64,000 nucleotides of DNA from Cunninghamia lanceolata (GCA_027924645.1 BSBN01001687.1:2480001-2544000); one strand, 5' to 3'. Positions 37,819 through 49,231 are shown, counted from the first letter of the stretch. Translations and numbers: made by a program. The notes: a model not told the origin generated them from the sequence alone.

Positions 37819-40741
37819 AATGTGTTTTATCACGTTGTTTCAAAGAATAAGAATAGTCTGATAATGATACATGCCCCAGTTTGCCCCTGGTACAGGTTAT
37901 GATGATAGGATGCCCCCTCAGGAGATTGGACGGGGAGAAGGCGGCAGACGTGAGATGGACAATCTCACGATAAGATATGTTGACAGGAATGAAATGGTTG
38001 GATGCAGAAGAAAGGGATGAATGATATGGAATGCAAGATAAAAATGATAACACACACAAGCAAGTAAGCAAGTATGCACAAATGACACAAGCACAAACAA
38101 GGTATTGCCCCTGTCGAGCGGTAAACCAATGATATGGATCGATGATGTCTGGTTTCAGGAATGAGATATGTCGTATAAGACTCTGGGTCTGGTTTTGACA
38201 ATGCAACATCTTGTTTAAGACATTTGATATGATAGTGTTGTCATGGCAGGGAATGATATATCCTTAGAGCAACACGATGGATAGTGTCTGGTTTCAGGAA
38301 ATGAAGGATGTCGTGTAAGACGTGTGTGTTGGTCTGGTTTTGACAATGCAACATCCTGTCTAAAACAATTGACTGATTGATTGAGTTGGTTTGCGACTGG
38401 ACATGGATCAAGACCATTGATTGTGATTGGATCATTTGACAAGATTGACTTGACTTGATTGACATGGATTAAGGATATACTTGCAATTGGATACGGTATG
38501 GATATGGATATGGGTACGGATATGAGGCGCAATTGGATACAGCATAGACATGGAAATGGATATGATCTACAATTGGATACGGTACGGATATGGGTATTTG
38601 TCACCTTGATATAGCAAGTATTTTGAAGCGCTTTCATCATTGGGCTTTATTATGTTGTAAGAAAATACAAGCATCTAGGTATAACTGAACCGAGATGACC
38701 TGAGTATCGCTTACATGGATTTTTGATTTAGCAAGTCAATACAAGCATCTAGCCAAAATTGAATCTAGATGCCCTAAGTACTTCTTGCATTTTTTAACAG
38801 ACAAGGATTGCCCCTTTTCATGTTTAGATCTTGGAGTCCTCGATGATCTTTTACCGATCATGTCGTTAGACAGAAATCGTCACATTACTAAAGTTGAATC
38901 CACAAGTAGCAGACAAAGAAAATAATCATGCCCCCATCATAGCAACTCTAGCTATTGGCATCCTCGAGTAGCATAGAAAGGCATGATAGCATGAATCAAG
39001 ACTTTGTAAATTATTCTAACCAATCACAAAACATTCTTGCATTTAGATGTGTTTGTGTCTTTCCATAATTGATATGAGATTTAGCTTGAGTGTTTCAGTA
39101 TGGTGGGTTGCTTTGTTTTTGGATAGGTTGATGTTTTGTGTCATGATTTTTGTTGTTTTGGGAAGCGTGCTTTGTTTCTCTTGTTTGTCTAACAGAAGGT
39201 ATCACAATCCTTATTGGTGAGACGGACCCTAAGGGACTGACCTAGTGCCTCGGGGGCTCATTGCTAAATGGCCTTGCCTACGTGATGACGCAGAGGCAAC
39301 GTAGTTCGGGGCTTGGACCATGGATGCACTAGAGGATAGACGACAAGATATGAGATGGACAGGGAAGCGGAGCCTCGGGGGTGCATTGATAATGGCCTTG
39401 CCTACGTGACAACGCAGAGGCAACGTAGTTCGACAAGAACCCTAATGGACCCAAGATATGGGTCAGATGAGACATGATATGGAACATACATGGATCATAT
39501 ATGGATCAAATAAGACACGATATGGATCAGATATGGATTAGATTAGATATGATATGGAATAGATATGGAACAAACAATACTGATGACAAGGAAACACCAC
39601 AGATATGTAGTTGTATGGGTGATAGTAGATACGGAGGTAGAAGTAACCAAGGATGTGATCTCCAAGGACTATGTGGCATAAGAATAATGTGCCCCATTGT
39701 AGGTAGAGTACGTAGGATTGTTCATGACAATGCCAATGATGATAGGAGGATGAGAGGATAATGAAGGAATTGCATGTTTTGGAGGGATAAGGTATGTCAA
39801 GAGACATCTAAAACATTTGTCAACATTGTGCCCCCAATCTTTATCAAGACCAAAGAATAGAGGAAAGGAAGTTTGGATGGATGGACGGGACATGATAGGT
39901 ATGTAATGGATAGAGGATAGGATAGGAAATGGTATGAAAGGAAACTGGTAGGAGAAGATTGATATGCCGATGAGACAAGGTGCCCCCAAGTGTAGGTGAC
40001 ATAGAAGATCAACTTACACATGATGCCTGTTTATCAGGTTTTCATCATGGTACTTATCCAAGGCACCTGTTTGCCTGGTTTTCACCATTGGATGAAGGGA
40101 TTTTTCTTTACTTTTTTCTCTTTTTTTTTTGAATATTTAGATAGGAGAAGGTGGGTATGGAAAGACTCAAGTATATAGTTCCTTGAAAGGCGATAGTCCT
40201 GCTAGATAGATACTGTCGCATGGACCATGTCAAGTGTTCTCACAGATGTTGGTAGGGGATCGTATGAAATTGATATGGCCTAGGTAGATAGTGGATTGTG
40301 ATGCAGAATATGGAGGGAAGGCTTATGCAAAAGCATGGCCATAGGATGAGGAAGATATGTAGGATAATAGTGGAAGGTAGGGGAGATGGAGTTATATGAA
40401 AATGTTGTGGAATGGAAGGGAATCATGATCAACGGTTGCACATACCATGATAAACATTGAAGCTGGTGATGGGAAAAGTGTAGGAAGCAATGGAGACTTT
40501 TGCTCGTGGATGAATGATGTAGGTATGTAGGGTTCCACATAGGCTGAGTATTATCCTGATTTTTGTTCATCATGTGAGATGGAAGAATTTGAGACTCTTG
40601 GATGGAATGGGAGAAAGTAGATGGTTGGAATTCCTGAGAGGTGGATGCCTCATGTAACTTTAGGGCTTTTTGCTTGGGTACCCAAACCTTTTTCCTTTTA
40701 GATAGTACCTGTGAAGGTATGGGTTTGGATGTATGCAGCTT
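37819..40741 (-). other. AB 3' region: repeats, little coding
   Basis: Contains a two-copy repeat of about 75-85 bp (38141-38217 and 38275-38363, core GTCTGGTTTCAGGAA and TCTGGTTTTGACAATGCAAC), GGATATGG-type runs (38465-38600 and 39475-39570), a 74-bp two-copy repeat (38666-38798), and a duplicated block with GCCTTGCCTACGTGA and GCAACGTAGTTCG (39243-39310, 39372-39431). On minus, just past the ORF stop, the frame goes on for a while and repeats VWVPKQ, so the ORF may once have ended near 40280. Confidence 0.65.
40024..40086 (-). repeat. Block shared with the H1 post-integrase region
   Basis: On minus it reads GGTGAAAACCAGGCAAACAG, GTGCCTTGGATAAGTACCAT and GATGAAAACCTG. H1 at 52049-52112 has the same order: GGTGAAAACTTGGTAAACAG, GCACCTTAGATAAGTACCAT, AGTGAAAACCTGG. 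This is direct evidence that AB and H1 descend from one family. Confidence 0.85.
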
Positions 40742-43096
40742 TTATGCAGCTTTTGGAGTAATCATTTGTTGCTTGGGGACCCACACCTGTTTTAGTTTGG
40801 CATTGGGGTGTATGGGTGTATGCAGCTTTTGATATGGATAATGCTTTGATTCTTGGCTTTTATGTCCTAGGTCATGAGGACTCTTAGGATTTTTTACTTT
40901 ATAGGTAGAGGCATCCACATATTTGTCATTGAATCCCCGTGGGATGGTAGAAGTGAGGTTGGTGAAAGCTCCTTGTTGAGACAATATGTGTGTTTGTCGG
41001 CCATGATTGGGATATGTAGAGGATTTATAGATGGATGGATAAGCTGTTGGAAGAAGTGGTGGTAAAAAGCATGGAGGGGTGTTAGGAGTTGGAAGTAGCG
41101 GAGGTAGATTGGATGGTGGGATATTAGGAGTTGGAAGTAGCGAAGGGAGTTTGGATGGTGGAAGGTGTATGGTCACATGCTTTGGGGATGTGTATGATAA
41201 GGGAGGTGGGATATTAGGAGTTGGAAGTAGCGGAGGGAGTTTGGATGGTGGAAGGTGTATGGTCCCATGCTTTTGACAATTGTAGGATGATGGAGGTGGA
41301 ATGTCGACATATGTTTTGGGGATATGATAGGGTTTGTGATGGAAAGTGGTAGACTTAGGAGGAGTGGAGGAAGTACCAACATCTTGAGTTTGCTCACCTT
41401 GGGGTATGTATCCAAGGCCGTATGAAGGTGCAGGGACATTGACATGGATGGGCTCCAAAATACCTTGTTCATGAAGGCCTAAGCCTTTACCTTGATAGTT
41501 CATATTCTGGAGTATACGATGGACAACAGGATTATGTGTAGGTGGAACACTAGACACAAGTTTCTGATTGGATGGAGAAGGTGAGATAGCGGATAAAGGT
41601 GGTTGGTGTTCTAAGAGAGAACATTCACGCATGAAGGTAGTAAGACCAAGGATATATGGTGGAGAATTTGCCGCTTGGTCCATAACAGATGGCAGAGGAG
41701 TATTACTGGTTTGATCTTCTATGCTTGCTTGGGAGGCAAGTGTCTCATCAAGGGAAGTGGAAGTTGTTGGATTTTGGGTAGGACTAGATGGGGTGATAGG
41801 CTCAAGACCATGGGACACATAAAGTGGGCTTAGAGGATCATCATGGTCTTCTTGATCGTAGATAGGCGCGTCATCATATATGGGATCTTGGTCATAGACA
41901 AGATTTAGCATGATGGGATTAATGTTCTCTTGTATAGATTCTGCATAAGTGATAATATCTTGATCATAGGAGAGATATAGGTTATGTATATGGTCTTGCT
42001 CCTGTATAGGATCAAGTTGCTCATGGATAGCTTCTTCATCAACGGTAGTATCTTGATCGTGGAAAAGATATAGGTTATGCCTAGTGGGAAATTGGATCTC
42101 TTGCTCATGTATAGGTATAGGATCATTGAAGAGATAAAGGTTATGCAGGGGTCGGATGGGAATGTTTTGATCTCGGTTTAGATAAGGGGTTAATGTTTCC
42201 ACATGCTCTAAGGTGTGCTCTTGACATAACTCTTGGGTTATGGGAATGGAAGTGGATAGATCTTGGATAGCTTCTTGGTTGACAATATGGATGTGTGACA
42301 GACCTTGACTTTGGTGCATGGTAGAAGGCTCTTCGATAAGCTCAAGGGGTTGCAGATGACATGAAGGGGTTGCAGGATTTGACAAGGCATTGGAAGAATC
42401 TTTGGTACGGTCAAGGACCAGAGTTTGGGGACATGGTTGACTTTCTGCTAGTAGTCCTTGGATCACATCCTTCGTAGGTGTATGGGTAGATGAATGAGGT
42501 AATGGATGAATGGATTTTGCGTTCTCCCTAGCTTTTCTTTCATTGTATAAATCTGGAAAACATTTTTCCCACCACTCATCTGATTCTTTTTTGGTATGCC
42601 ATTTAAAGTTTGAGGAACTAGATGGCGGTGTTGGTGTAGAACCGATATGCTTTGAGATGTGTGTCTTAGAAGATAGCGAAGGAGGACTAGGAGCCAAAGT
42701 GGTATACGATTTCCCTCTTGAGGTGGTGGTTGCCTTGTCATGAGTATGGGAAAAAGACATAGGAGTTTGGGGCGAGGCATAGCTAGTGCTGGCACGTGCA
42801 GCTTGCAAGATTGTCAATTCTTGCTTTAAGACTTGGATATGTTGACAAATTGCTATACAGTCTTGGGGCGAGGGATCTAAGTTTATTTGCAATTCTAGAT
42901 ATTGGATTTCTTGATCAATATATTCTAGGTGGTTTGCCATGGACACAAGACTGGAAAAGCTTACTAGTGTGGAATGCGCAGCAGTAAGTGTGCCGTAACA
43001 GAGTGCAGATGTGTCACAAGTCGAGACAAATGTGCCAAATTGGTAATGTTTTGAATGCGTTAAAAGTTGTAGCAAATGCATTGTAGGTCTTTTCAA
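40742..43096 (-). CDS. Long proline-rich ORF with coiled coil and G-patch (AB element)
   Basis: 784 codons without a stop; the likelier start is Met53 (42940), just before LEYIDQEIQYLELQ, because residues 1-52 are ordinary. Residues 55-100: short amphipathic helix/coiled coil. 165-192: a charged, Trp-rich patch (DEWWEKCFPDLYNERKAREN). 317-405: three or four repeats of HNLYLFxDQD type with acidic spacers. 524-565: G-patch (NMNYQGKGLGLHEQGILEPI, GLGY) resembling H1's. 598-690: Pro-rich repeats (LPPSKLPPLLPTPNIPP). 768-774: QVWVPKQ. No gag, protease, RT, transmembrane segment or signal peptide. The rest is Ser/Thr/Pro-rich and probably disordered. It occupies the place of gag-pol. Function unknown; RNA binding through the G-patch is an inference. 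It might also be a captured host gene. Confidence 0.8.
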   Translation of the reverse strand: MKRPTMHLLQLLTHSKHYQFGTFVSTCDTSALCYGTLTAAHSTLVSFSSLVSMANHLEYIDQEIQYLELQINLDPSPQDCIAICQHIQVLKQELTILQAARASTSYASPQTPMSFSHTHDKATTTSRGKSYTTLAPSPPSLSSKTHISKHIGSTPTPPSSSSNFKWHTKKESDEWWEKCFPDLYNERKARENAKSIHPLPHSSTHTPTKDVIQGLLAESQPCPQTLVLDRTKDSSNALSNPATPSCHLQPLELIEEPSTMHQSQGLSHIHIVNQEAIQDLSTSIPITQELCQEHTLEHVETLTPYLNRDQNIPIRPLHNLYLFNDPIPIHEQEIQFPTRHNLYLFHDQDTTVDEEAIHEQLDPIQEQDHIHNLYLSYDQDIITYAESIQENINPIMLNLVYDQDPIYDDAPIYDQEDHDDPLSPLYVSHGLEPITPSSPTQNPTTSTSLDETLASQASIEDQTSNTPLPSVMDQAANSPPYILGLTTFMRECSLLEHQPPLSAISPSPSNQKLVSSVPPTHNPVVHRILQNMNYQGKGLGLHEQGILEPIHVNVPAPSYGLGYIPQGEQTQDVGTSSTPPKSTTFHHKPYHIPKTYVDIPPPSSYNCQKHGTIHLPPSKLPPLLPTPNIPPPLSYTSPKHVTIHLPPSKLPSLLPTPNIPPSNLPPLLPTPNTPPCFLPPLLPTAYPSIYKSSTYPNHGRQTHILSQQGAFTNLTSTIPRGFNDKYVDASTYKVKNPKSPHDLGHKSQESKHYPYQKLHTPIHPNAKLKQVWVPKQQMITPKAA

Positions 43097-44387
43097 ATGT
43101 GCAATTCCAGTTTTTGTTTGGTTTGATAATGTTCACTGAAATGATCACACATGTACAAGCATGAGTCACTCACACAAGACACAATAAACAATTTTGAATT
43201 GTTGAATTTGAAGAATATGCTTATTAGTAAACAAGCACATGTGGAAGACACATCAACATGCCCTAATGTCTAGTTTGATGTAGGGTATGGCCAATTAGGT
43301 TTGTGGGCAATGTTTACACGAGGTTGACTAGGATTTGAAAGTGAAATCTTGTCACACAACCGGGAGAAGGGGGTAACCTAGCCTTCACCTTCACTTCCCA
43401 AAGGTAGAAAGTTCTTTGGGGCTTATCCAAGAGTGATAAGATTTTGATTTCAATGAGGGTGTCTTTCGATTCAGCCTCGATTGAGGTCGTCCCTAGGGGT
43501 GATGAAATCCTCAAGCAGGCCTCCTAGGAAAGGGGTTGACAAAAGTGAATCAAGTAAGGTGTTTTTGATCTCCAAGGTCACCTTGCAGTGTGAGGACAGA
43601 GCATACACACGCACACTTGATTCACACTCACACTTGTAAATTAACCCTTAAGAATTGAAATGTGAGGAAGGCACTTCAAGCATAAGTTCTTTTTAAAGCC
43701 CAAATCAAGATGTGAATGGAAGACACTAGTTTATTTTAAGCCCAATTTGATATGTGTGATCATTCAATGTTCGTTTTATGAGCCCAAATCGAGGTGTGTG
43801 ATGACAACAAGATTGAAGATGAAAGATTAGAATGAATGTACCTAGATTGTTTTCACTATCCAAATTGTTGTATTTACTAATCCTAATGTTGTTCCAGCCC
43901 CAAATGATCACCTGCAAGTCACAGAATCGAAAACGAAGCACATAGACTAGCATAGGCGATTGTTATGTGGAAATTGATAATTTGATAAAAATGAATTGAT
44001 ACAGGAAAATGAAGTGCATAATTAGATTCTAGACAAGATTCTATGTAATTTGAAAAAAAAATTCACGAAAAAAGGATCAAATTTACGATAGATATGAGCA
44101 TTTGAAATTTTGAATCATCTTTGACTTTGACTGCGAAAAAAAGTTGGAAAAAGGTACCGTCAGCTGAAAATTTCCTTACAAATGCGAAGTTCACCGAGTT
44201 CTTTTTCCGATGAGTGTTCGTTTGCAAATTTTCATCACCGTATGCGAAAGTTATAGTGAAAAGAAAAAAAATCACCTATTCTACTAAGTGAAAATCAAAA
44301 AAAGAAAAAAAAAACTAACTCCCCTTTTAGTTTTTTATTTTTATTTTTTTATTTTTTAATTTATTCTTTTGTTTTATGTTTTTGTGA
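43097..44387 (-). other. AB leader, 3' part
   Basis: Non-coding between the C-rich block and the ORF. Frames are short. No clear repeat was seen apart from AT-rich runs near 44040-44340. Confidence 0.5.
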
Positions 44388-44930
44388 GTGTGTGTGTGTG
44401 CAGGTGGTGGAGTTGGGTGGTGGTGGTGGTTGTGGAGGCGTGGGCGGTGGAGATGGGGGTTAGGCGGTGGTGGTAGGCGGCGGGCAGAGGCCAAGCTGTG
44501 GGCGGGGGTCGGGGCTGGAGGGGATCGAGTGGCGTGGCTGAGGCAGGTGGGCGGCTGGGTGTCGGGGGTGGAGGGGATCGGGTGGCGCAGTGGGAGGGAA
44601 GGCGGCGATGAGCAGAGGGGTTCGAGGGGAGCAGCGTGCAAGGGAGGCGGAGAGCAGAGGTGGGTAGGGTGCTGCGGGGGCGGGGTGAGGGTTGGTCGCA
44701 GGGGGAGGGATTTGGGAGGGGGCGATGGAGCTGAGCTGCGCAGGGAGAGGGGAGGGGGGAACTGCGGGGGGAGAAGTGGGTTGGGGCTGGGCGGGGATCG
44801 GAGGGGTGGGAACAGGGAGGGGGATCGGGGGGGTTGGGGGGTGGTAAGGGGTGGGAACAGGGAGGTGGCGTGGGGGCCTGTGTGGGGGAGAGGGTAGTGG
44901 AGGGATGGGGGAAGCCGCGGGGGTTTGGGT
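44388..44930 (-). other. C-rich (on element strand) low-complexity block in the AB leader
   Basis: On minus this is C-rich with CCCTCCC/CCACC runs; on plus it is G-rich. It is bounded by a GT run (44384-44400) on one side and by T-rich and A-rich tracts (44936-45110) on the other. Open frames on both strands (up to 256 codons) encode only Pro/Ser/Arg- or Gly/Trp-rich low complexity. The plus strand has many G-runs that could form quadruplexes. Confidence 0.7.
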
Positions 44931-45383
44931 TTTGTTTTTATTTTGTGTTTTTTTTTTTTGCTTCTTTTTTTTATTATTTGAATTTGATATTTTTGATTTT
45001 TTATGTTTGCTTTTTTTTTTTTTGAATTTTTTTTTTTGTATAAAATGAAAATGTGAAAAAAAAAAAAAAAACAAAAAAAAAACAAAATGGAATTCAATGT
45101 AATTTTTTTTTTAAAAGAATAAAAACTAAGAACTAAGGCAATTTTTTTTTTAATTTTGCAAAAATACTTGGAAAAGTAAAAAAAATTTCAAAATTTTTCA
45201 AGTAATCCACACTAGAGAATGATATGTGATTTTTTTTTACCTCCGAGGCCTCTTGGACTCAATGGTGAGCTCGGTTTGTGCGTAGGAGGCCGTTTGTGAG
45301 AGTTGATGCCTGAATGCTCTTTGAAACACTTGAATCCTGCAACAAAACTTCTAAGACAAAAACCTCACAAACAAAGTGGATTA

Positions 45384-45400
45384 GATCACGGTGGGCACCA
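45384..45400 (-). other. Primer-binding site of AB
   Basis: TGGTGCCCACCGTGATC on minus, three bases inside the 5' LTR end, the same spacing as in H1 but a different primer sequence. Confidence 0.8.
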
Positions 45401-45403
45401 AAA

Positions 45404-46476
45404 TGTGAATGGGAAAATGTGATTGATCAATAATGATAATATAACCCAAACATCAATGAAATATGTGAATAACAAGCTTGAATAAACAAAATCACAAACT
45501 TACAAAACCTGTTACCTTGCGGCTTCCATTGCTTGCCTATTCTTTCTTGATCTTGAATGATGAAGGTTGGCCCTTAGGGAGCTTGCTTCCTTGCTTCGAT
45601 TCCTCAAGATGACAAGGAGAAATGGCTATGATACTTTGTGTGATTGAAGACAAACCTCAAACACAGGGACAATGAAGGAGGATATGGGACGGCTAGGATA
45701 ATTTCTGCATTATGATGGTATGAAGAAGGGAATTGAGAAGAAGAAGATTCCCTAGAGGAATTTGGGCATAGTAAGGATGCCAGAAGAAGTCTCCCTAATT
45801 GCTTAGAGAAGGGTTCTATTTATAGATTTTCTGAAAAGGCAAATGGAGGGTGAGGATCAAAAGATGAGATCAATGGCTATCATTTTTTGTGAATCTTTAA
45901 TTCATAATGGATGAATTAAAAATTCAGAGTGGAGGATAGTGAGTTATGACAATTGAATTAAGAATAAATGGTGGAGGATAGTGAGTTATGACAATTGAAT
46001 TAAGAATTCAATAATGGAGAATAATGTGGAACAATTGAATTAAGAATTCAATTAGTGGAGGATAGTGGGGGATAATTGAATTAAGAATTCAATTAGTGGA
46101 GGGTAGTGGGGAACAATTGAATTAAGAATTCAATGAGTGGAGAATAGTTGGGAACAATTGAATTAAGAATTCAATTTTAGATAATAGAGGATATTAGCTA
46201 ATTAAATATTAAGAATATTTAATTATATGTGCAACATGGTGAGGTGGAAGAGATGAGGTGGATTGATGAGGTGGATTTTGTGAGGTGGATTTAGGATTTG
46301 AGACATTAGAAGAATTTAGGGATTTTAATTAAATAAAATGATTTTATTTAATTGTAGGATAATGAACCAATCAAATAAACTTATAATATTTATTTGATTG
46401 ACAGAAGAAAATAAGAATTAAGATAAATATTAGAATATTTACTTAATTCGACCCGAGCCAATTTTAGGTGTATACA
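45404..46476 (-). repeat. 5' LTR of AB
   Basis: 1,073 bp, partner of 36740-37799. TATA box at 45809-45826; palindrome array at 45931-46175. In this copy an extra GATGAGGTGGATT-type unit near 46265 accounts for the length difference. Confidence 0.93.
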
Positions 46477-46481
46477 GGACT
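46477..46481. repeat. Target-site duplication GGACT, right copy
   Basis: Matches 36735-36739. Confidence 0.9.
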
Positions 46482-47300
46482 TTGTCTATGTCAAACTTTG
46501 TCAAACATTTTGTCAATACTTAGTAGCTCTCAACTGACTTTCTAGAGGACTTCAGATTTCCCAAGTCTGGAATTAGACACTTTACATAAGTTTTTACAAC
46601 ACCTCAAAACTGCATAACAAAACACTCACCTGTAGAGGAATGCAGACCACTGCACTATACCCTGTTCACTGTTCCTGCTATAACTTTGTTTGCCCAGACT
46701 TAGACATTTCTTCAAGGTGACTTTTGGAGGAAGTCAAGACTTGATCTCTGAAGCATAACCCTATCAAACAATTGAGAACATTATACCTGAGATGCATTAC
46801 TAGATCATCATCTGTAGAGGCATACTATCCAACTTACTGTCCTCTACTTAGAATGCTTTCCATACTTAGTCATTTTCTGTCAATCGGACCTAGAATCTAA
46901 CATGTTCAACTTTTCTCTTCATTCACTGCAGTGATAGGTTCATCTGATTTAGATATGATATTTTTCCCTTGTTTTCATCAACCTTCACATTAGCACTCTC
47001 AATGATCTTCTTCAATCTCTTATTGTAGCACTCATAGGCTTTACTCTTGGTAGAGTATCCAAGGAAGATTCTTTCATTACACCTAGCATCAACCTTGCCT
47101 AGTTCTTCTTATTTCCTTTTACTTGAACTATGTTTAGGATGTAGGCAGCTGTATGTATAATTTCTCTCCAGTACACTTCCGGTAGGTCAGCCTCCTTCAT
47201 GATAGTCTTAGAAGCCTCTTGAACTGTCTTGTTCATTCTCTCAACAACTTCATTTTGCTAAGAAGTTCTCAGTGCAGACAACTGTCTTTCTATCCCTTAT
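46482..47300 (-). pseudogene. Copia integrase C-terminal fragments
   Basis: At about 47180-47270 on minus: QNEVVERMNKTVQEASKTIM, then LPEVYWREIIHTAAYILN. At about 46960-47070, in another frame: NERIFLGYSTKSKAYECYNK and ESANVKVDE. These are conserved copia integrase core and C-terminal motifs. Stops and frameshifts lie between them. The remaining bases to the AB insertion have no clear motif. Confidence 0.82.
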
Positions 47301-48060
47301 TTTGTTTATCTGTAATTCTTCTTCTTCTTTGTCAATGCACCTTTGCTCCTTATAGTTTAATGCCTTTGCACAAACCCTTGTGTTTTCTTCATCCTTTGCT
47401 TGAAGATTCATTTGATTCATGTGCATTTGCCTCTGAGTTCATCAACTACTTCCAGTCATCATGAAAATTGTTTTGTACTGAAAACAACTGTGTTCTATCA
47501 ACCTGAACTTCTGTTACTTATTACTTTCAAGATACTTATCAAAATCAAACAAATTTTTGGATGTAGATGTAACCAATGACATATAACCATATGCCAGAAC
47601 CGTAGAGCAATATCTGCAACAGCGAACCAATGTGGACCAAATTACCAGAGCACTATAAACTTGATTTTACCAAATAGATACTTAGCCAAAAATTCATAAC
47701 TTGTCTTCTTTTCTTGATCAAATCTTCTTGCATAGTAGACTTCTCAAACTACATAGATCTTCCTTACTCCTTTACAAGCATAGTTCTTTGTCCTAACTTA
47801 GACCTTTGTTGCCAATCCTGACTTGTCTCTATATGTTGAGGCATCATCGCCAATCCTTTGGAAGGGGAGAAAGGATTTTCATTAAAGCTCCCCTTGAGCC
47901 AAAACATCAAATTCACTTCCCTGAGGAAGTATCTACACCTGAGTTTGGTGCAGACTCATCTCTGACTCCATTTACTTCCTTCTTGACCCAAACCTTGTTC
48001 ATTTGCTTCTTGACTTCTTCCGGATCAACCTTTTCTATTGGTTTCTTCAATTCTGCTTGA
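47301..48060 (-). other. Degenerate copia protease/integrase region
   Basis: Expected place of the protease and the integrase N-terminus, but frames are too broken for a firm motif. Plus-strand open frames here (such as 47806-48060) are antisense shadows. Confidence 0.4.
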
Positions 48061-48086
48061 GTACCCTTCTCCATGTTCTTAATTCA

Positions 48087-48575
48087 GCACAATCTTGCAA
48101 TGTGTCTAGGCATGTTGCAATTGAAACACATAGTATTTTTCTAACCATTGTTCCTTCCATTCATCCTCATCCTGCATAGGTTGGCCTTGTGCCCAAATTT
48201 ATTGTATGTATAACAATACCCACTGAAGGATTTAACTATCCTATTCTTGCCATAACCATTTCTCTCTTGACTTCTGCACTCATTTGTCCTATGTCCCATC
48301 TTATTGCATGCATAGCACCTAATAGAATTTTGACTTACTTTGCTTCTGCATACAACAACTCTATGACCAACTTTATTGCATGTGAAACATTTAGCTTTGA
48401 AAGATTGATCATTCCTTCTATTGTTGAAACTTCTCTTGATCTGATTTCTACATTCGTTTTCTCTATGACCAATTTTCTTGCAATTGAAACACTGACCAAA
48501 AAATGATGGAATCTTTAGATTTATTCTATTCCTACACTGAGTAGCCTTATGACCATACTTATTGCATGAATTACA
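48087..48575 (-). pseudogene. Copia gag zinc-knuckle array (six knuckles)
   Basis: On minus, about one knuckle every 24-34 codons: CNSCNKYGHKATQC, CFNCKKIGHRENEC, CFTCNKVGHRVVVC, CYACNKMGHRTNEC, CYTYNKFGHKANLC (second Cys lost) and CFNCNMPRHIARLC. Four match C-x2-C-x4-H-x4-C perfectly; the last keeps the ligands but has the Gly before His changed. One stop lies between the fifth and sixth. Such fingers bind RNA in gag; most copia gags have one or two, so six is unusual. Confidence 0.88.
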
Positions 48576-48599
48576 ATAACCATTAAAAGATGGGTATCT

Positions 48600-49205
48600 T
48601 TGAGCATTTGGTTATTTGACCGAAGGTCTTCTAGGTCTTCTTCTTTGATTTCTGAACTAGTGTTCTTTGTCTTGCCCTAACTCAGTGCTTATTTGACTAG
48701 ATTTTGAACTTTCTCCTTTCTCAAATCCCAAACCTTGTTTGTCATCTGCACTTTTCTGGCTAGCAATCATTTCATCAAGCTTTGCGGTACTTATCTTGAA
48801 TTTTTCTTCAAAACTTTTGGCCTTTTCCAGATCTATTTTTAGATTTGTAATTTATTTCTCAAGTTTAGAACAATCTTCTGATCTGTTCTTCATAATTAAA
48901 TTCAGATCATCCTCCACTCTTGATCTTTCTATAATTTCTATTTCCAAATCATCTAGGGTTTCATTTGCTGATAACAATTGATCACTGACTTCTATGTATT
49001 TATCTTTGAATTCTTGACTTGCTCTCTTAGCTTTAAGATGCACTCATCCACTTGTCTTAGGTTTTCTTTTAGATCCCTTACTTCTTCTTTAGAATTTTCA
49101 AGATCCATAAGAGCTGCTTCTAGTTGATTGTATCTTTCATAATTTCCATACCTTCTTGCTACCATGATCACACTATCCCAGATCTTCCTCAAGATGTTAA
49201 ACTTC
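48600..49205 (-). pseudogene. Copia gag, coiled-coil part, N-terminus missing
   Basis: On minus, from the primer site on: a helical, Glu/Lys/Leu-rich segment (MDLENSKEEVRDLKENLRQV, then LLSANETLDDLEIEIIE) in two overlapping frames split by a frameshift near 49030, then KLDEMIASQKSADDKQGLGF, a signature of copia gag between capsid and knuckles. The capsid-like UBN2 region that normally precedes it is absent: coiled-coil sequence starts only a few bases after the primer-binding site. Confidence 0.8.
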
Positions 49206-49211
49206 TTCCGA

Positions 49212-49231
49212 GGAACCTTGCTTTAATACCA
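49212..49231 (-). other. Primer-binding site of the copia element
   Basis: On minus TGGTATTAAAGCAAGGTTCC, an initiator-Met tRNA site (TGGTATCAGAGC type) with two changes. Confidence 0.85.

Larger units (their letters stand above)
36740..46476 (-). mobile_element. Non-autonomous LTR element AB with a 784-codon G-patch ORF
   Basis: LTRs 36740-37799 (3') and 45404-46476 (5'), ends TGTGAATG...TGTATACA in plus orientation, target duplication GGACT on both sides. Primer site by the right LTR and polypurine tract by the left LTR place it on minus. The 7.6-kb interior has no gag, protease, RT or integrase; instead it has a C-rich leader, one long ORF (40742-43096) and a repeat-rich 3' region. About 11 differences in the first 490 LTR bases (about 2%) make it the youngest insertion here. 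LTR edges, G-patch and a 3' block are shared with H1. Confidence 0.93.

Noticed and set aside
37787..40021. Several Ser/Tyr/Ile-rich minus-strand ORFs in the AB 3' region
   Set aside because: They follow simple repeats (GGATATGG-like and longer duplications), have no domain and overlap one another.
40742..43096. Ordinary host gene inserted between unrelated repeats
   Set aside because: It lies wholly inside AB between its primer site and polypurine tract, on the element's strand, and its G-patch resembles that of H1. Capture of a host gene long ago remains possible.
44327..45097. 256-codon minus-strand ORF (and a 169-codon plus-strand one) in the C/G-rich block
   Set aside because: Both are produced by base composition: Pro/Ser/Arg or Gly/Trp low complexity with poly-Lys and poly-Phe ends, no domain, overlapping frames open on both strands.
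48189..48981. Plus-strand ORFs of 105 and 80 codons
   Set aside because: Antisense shadows of the copia gag knuckles and coiled coil, which are clearly on minus.
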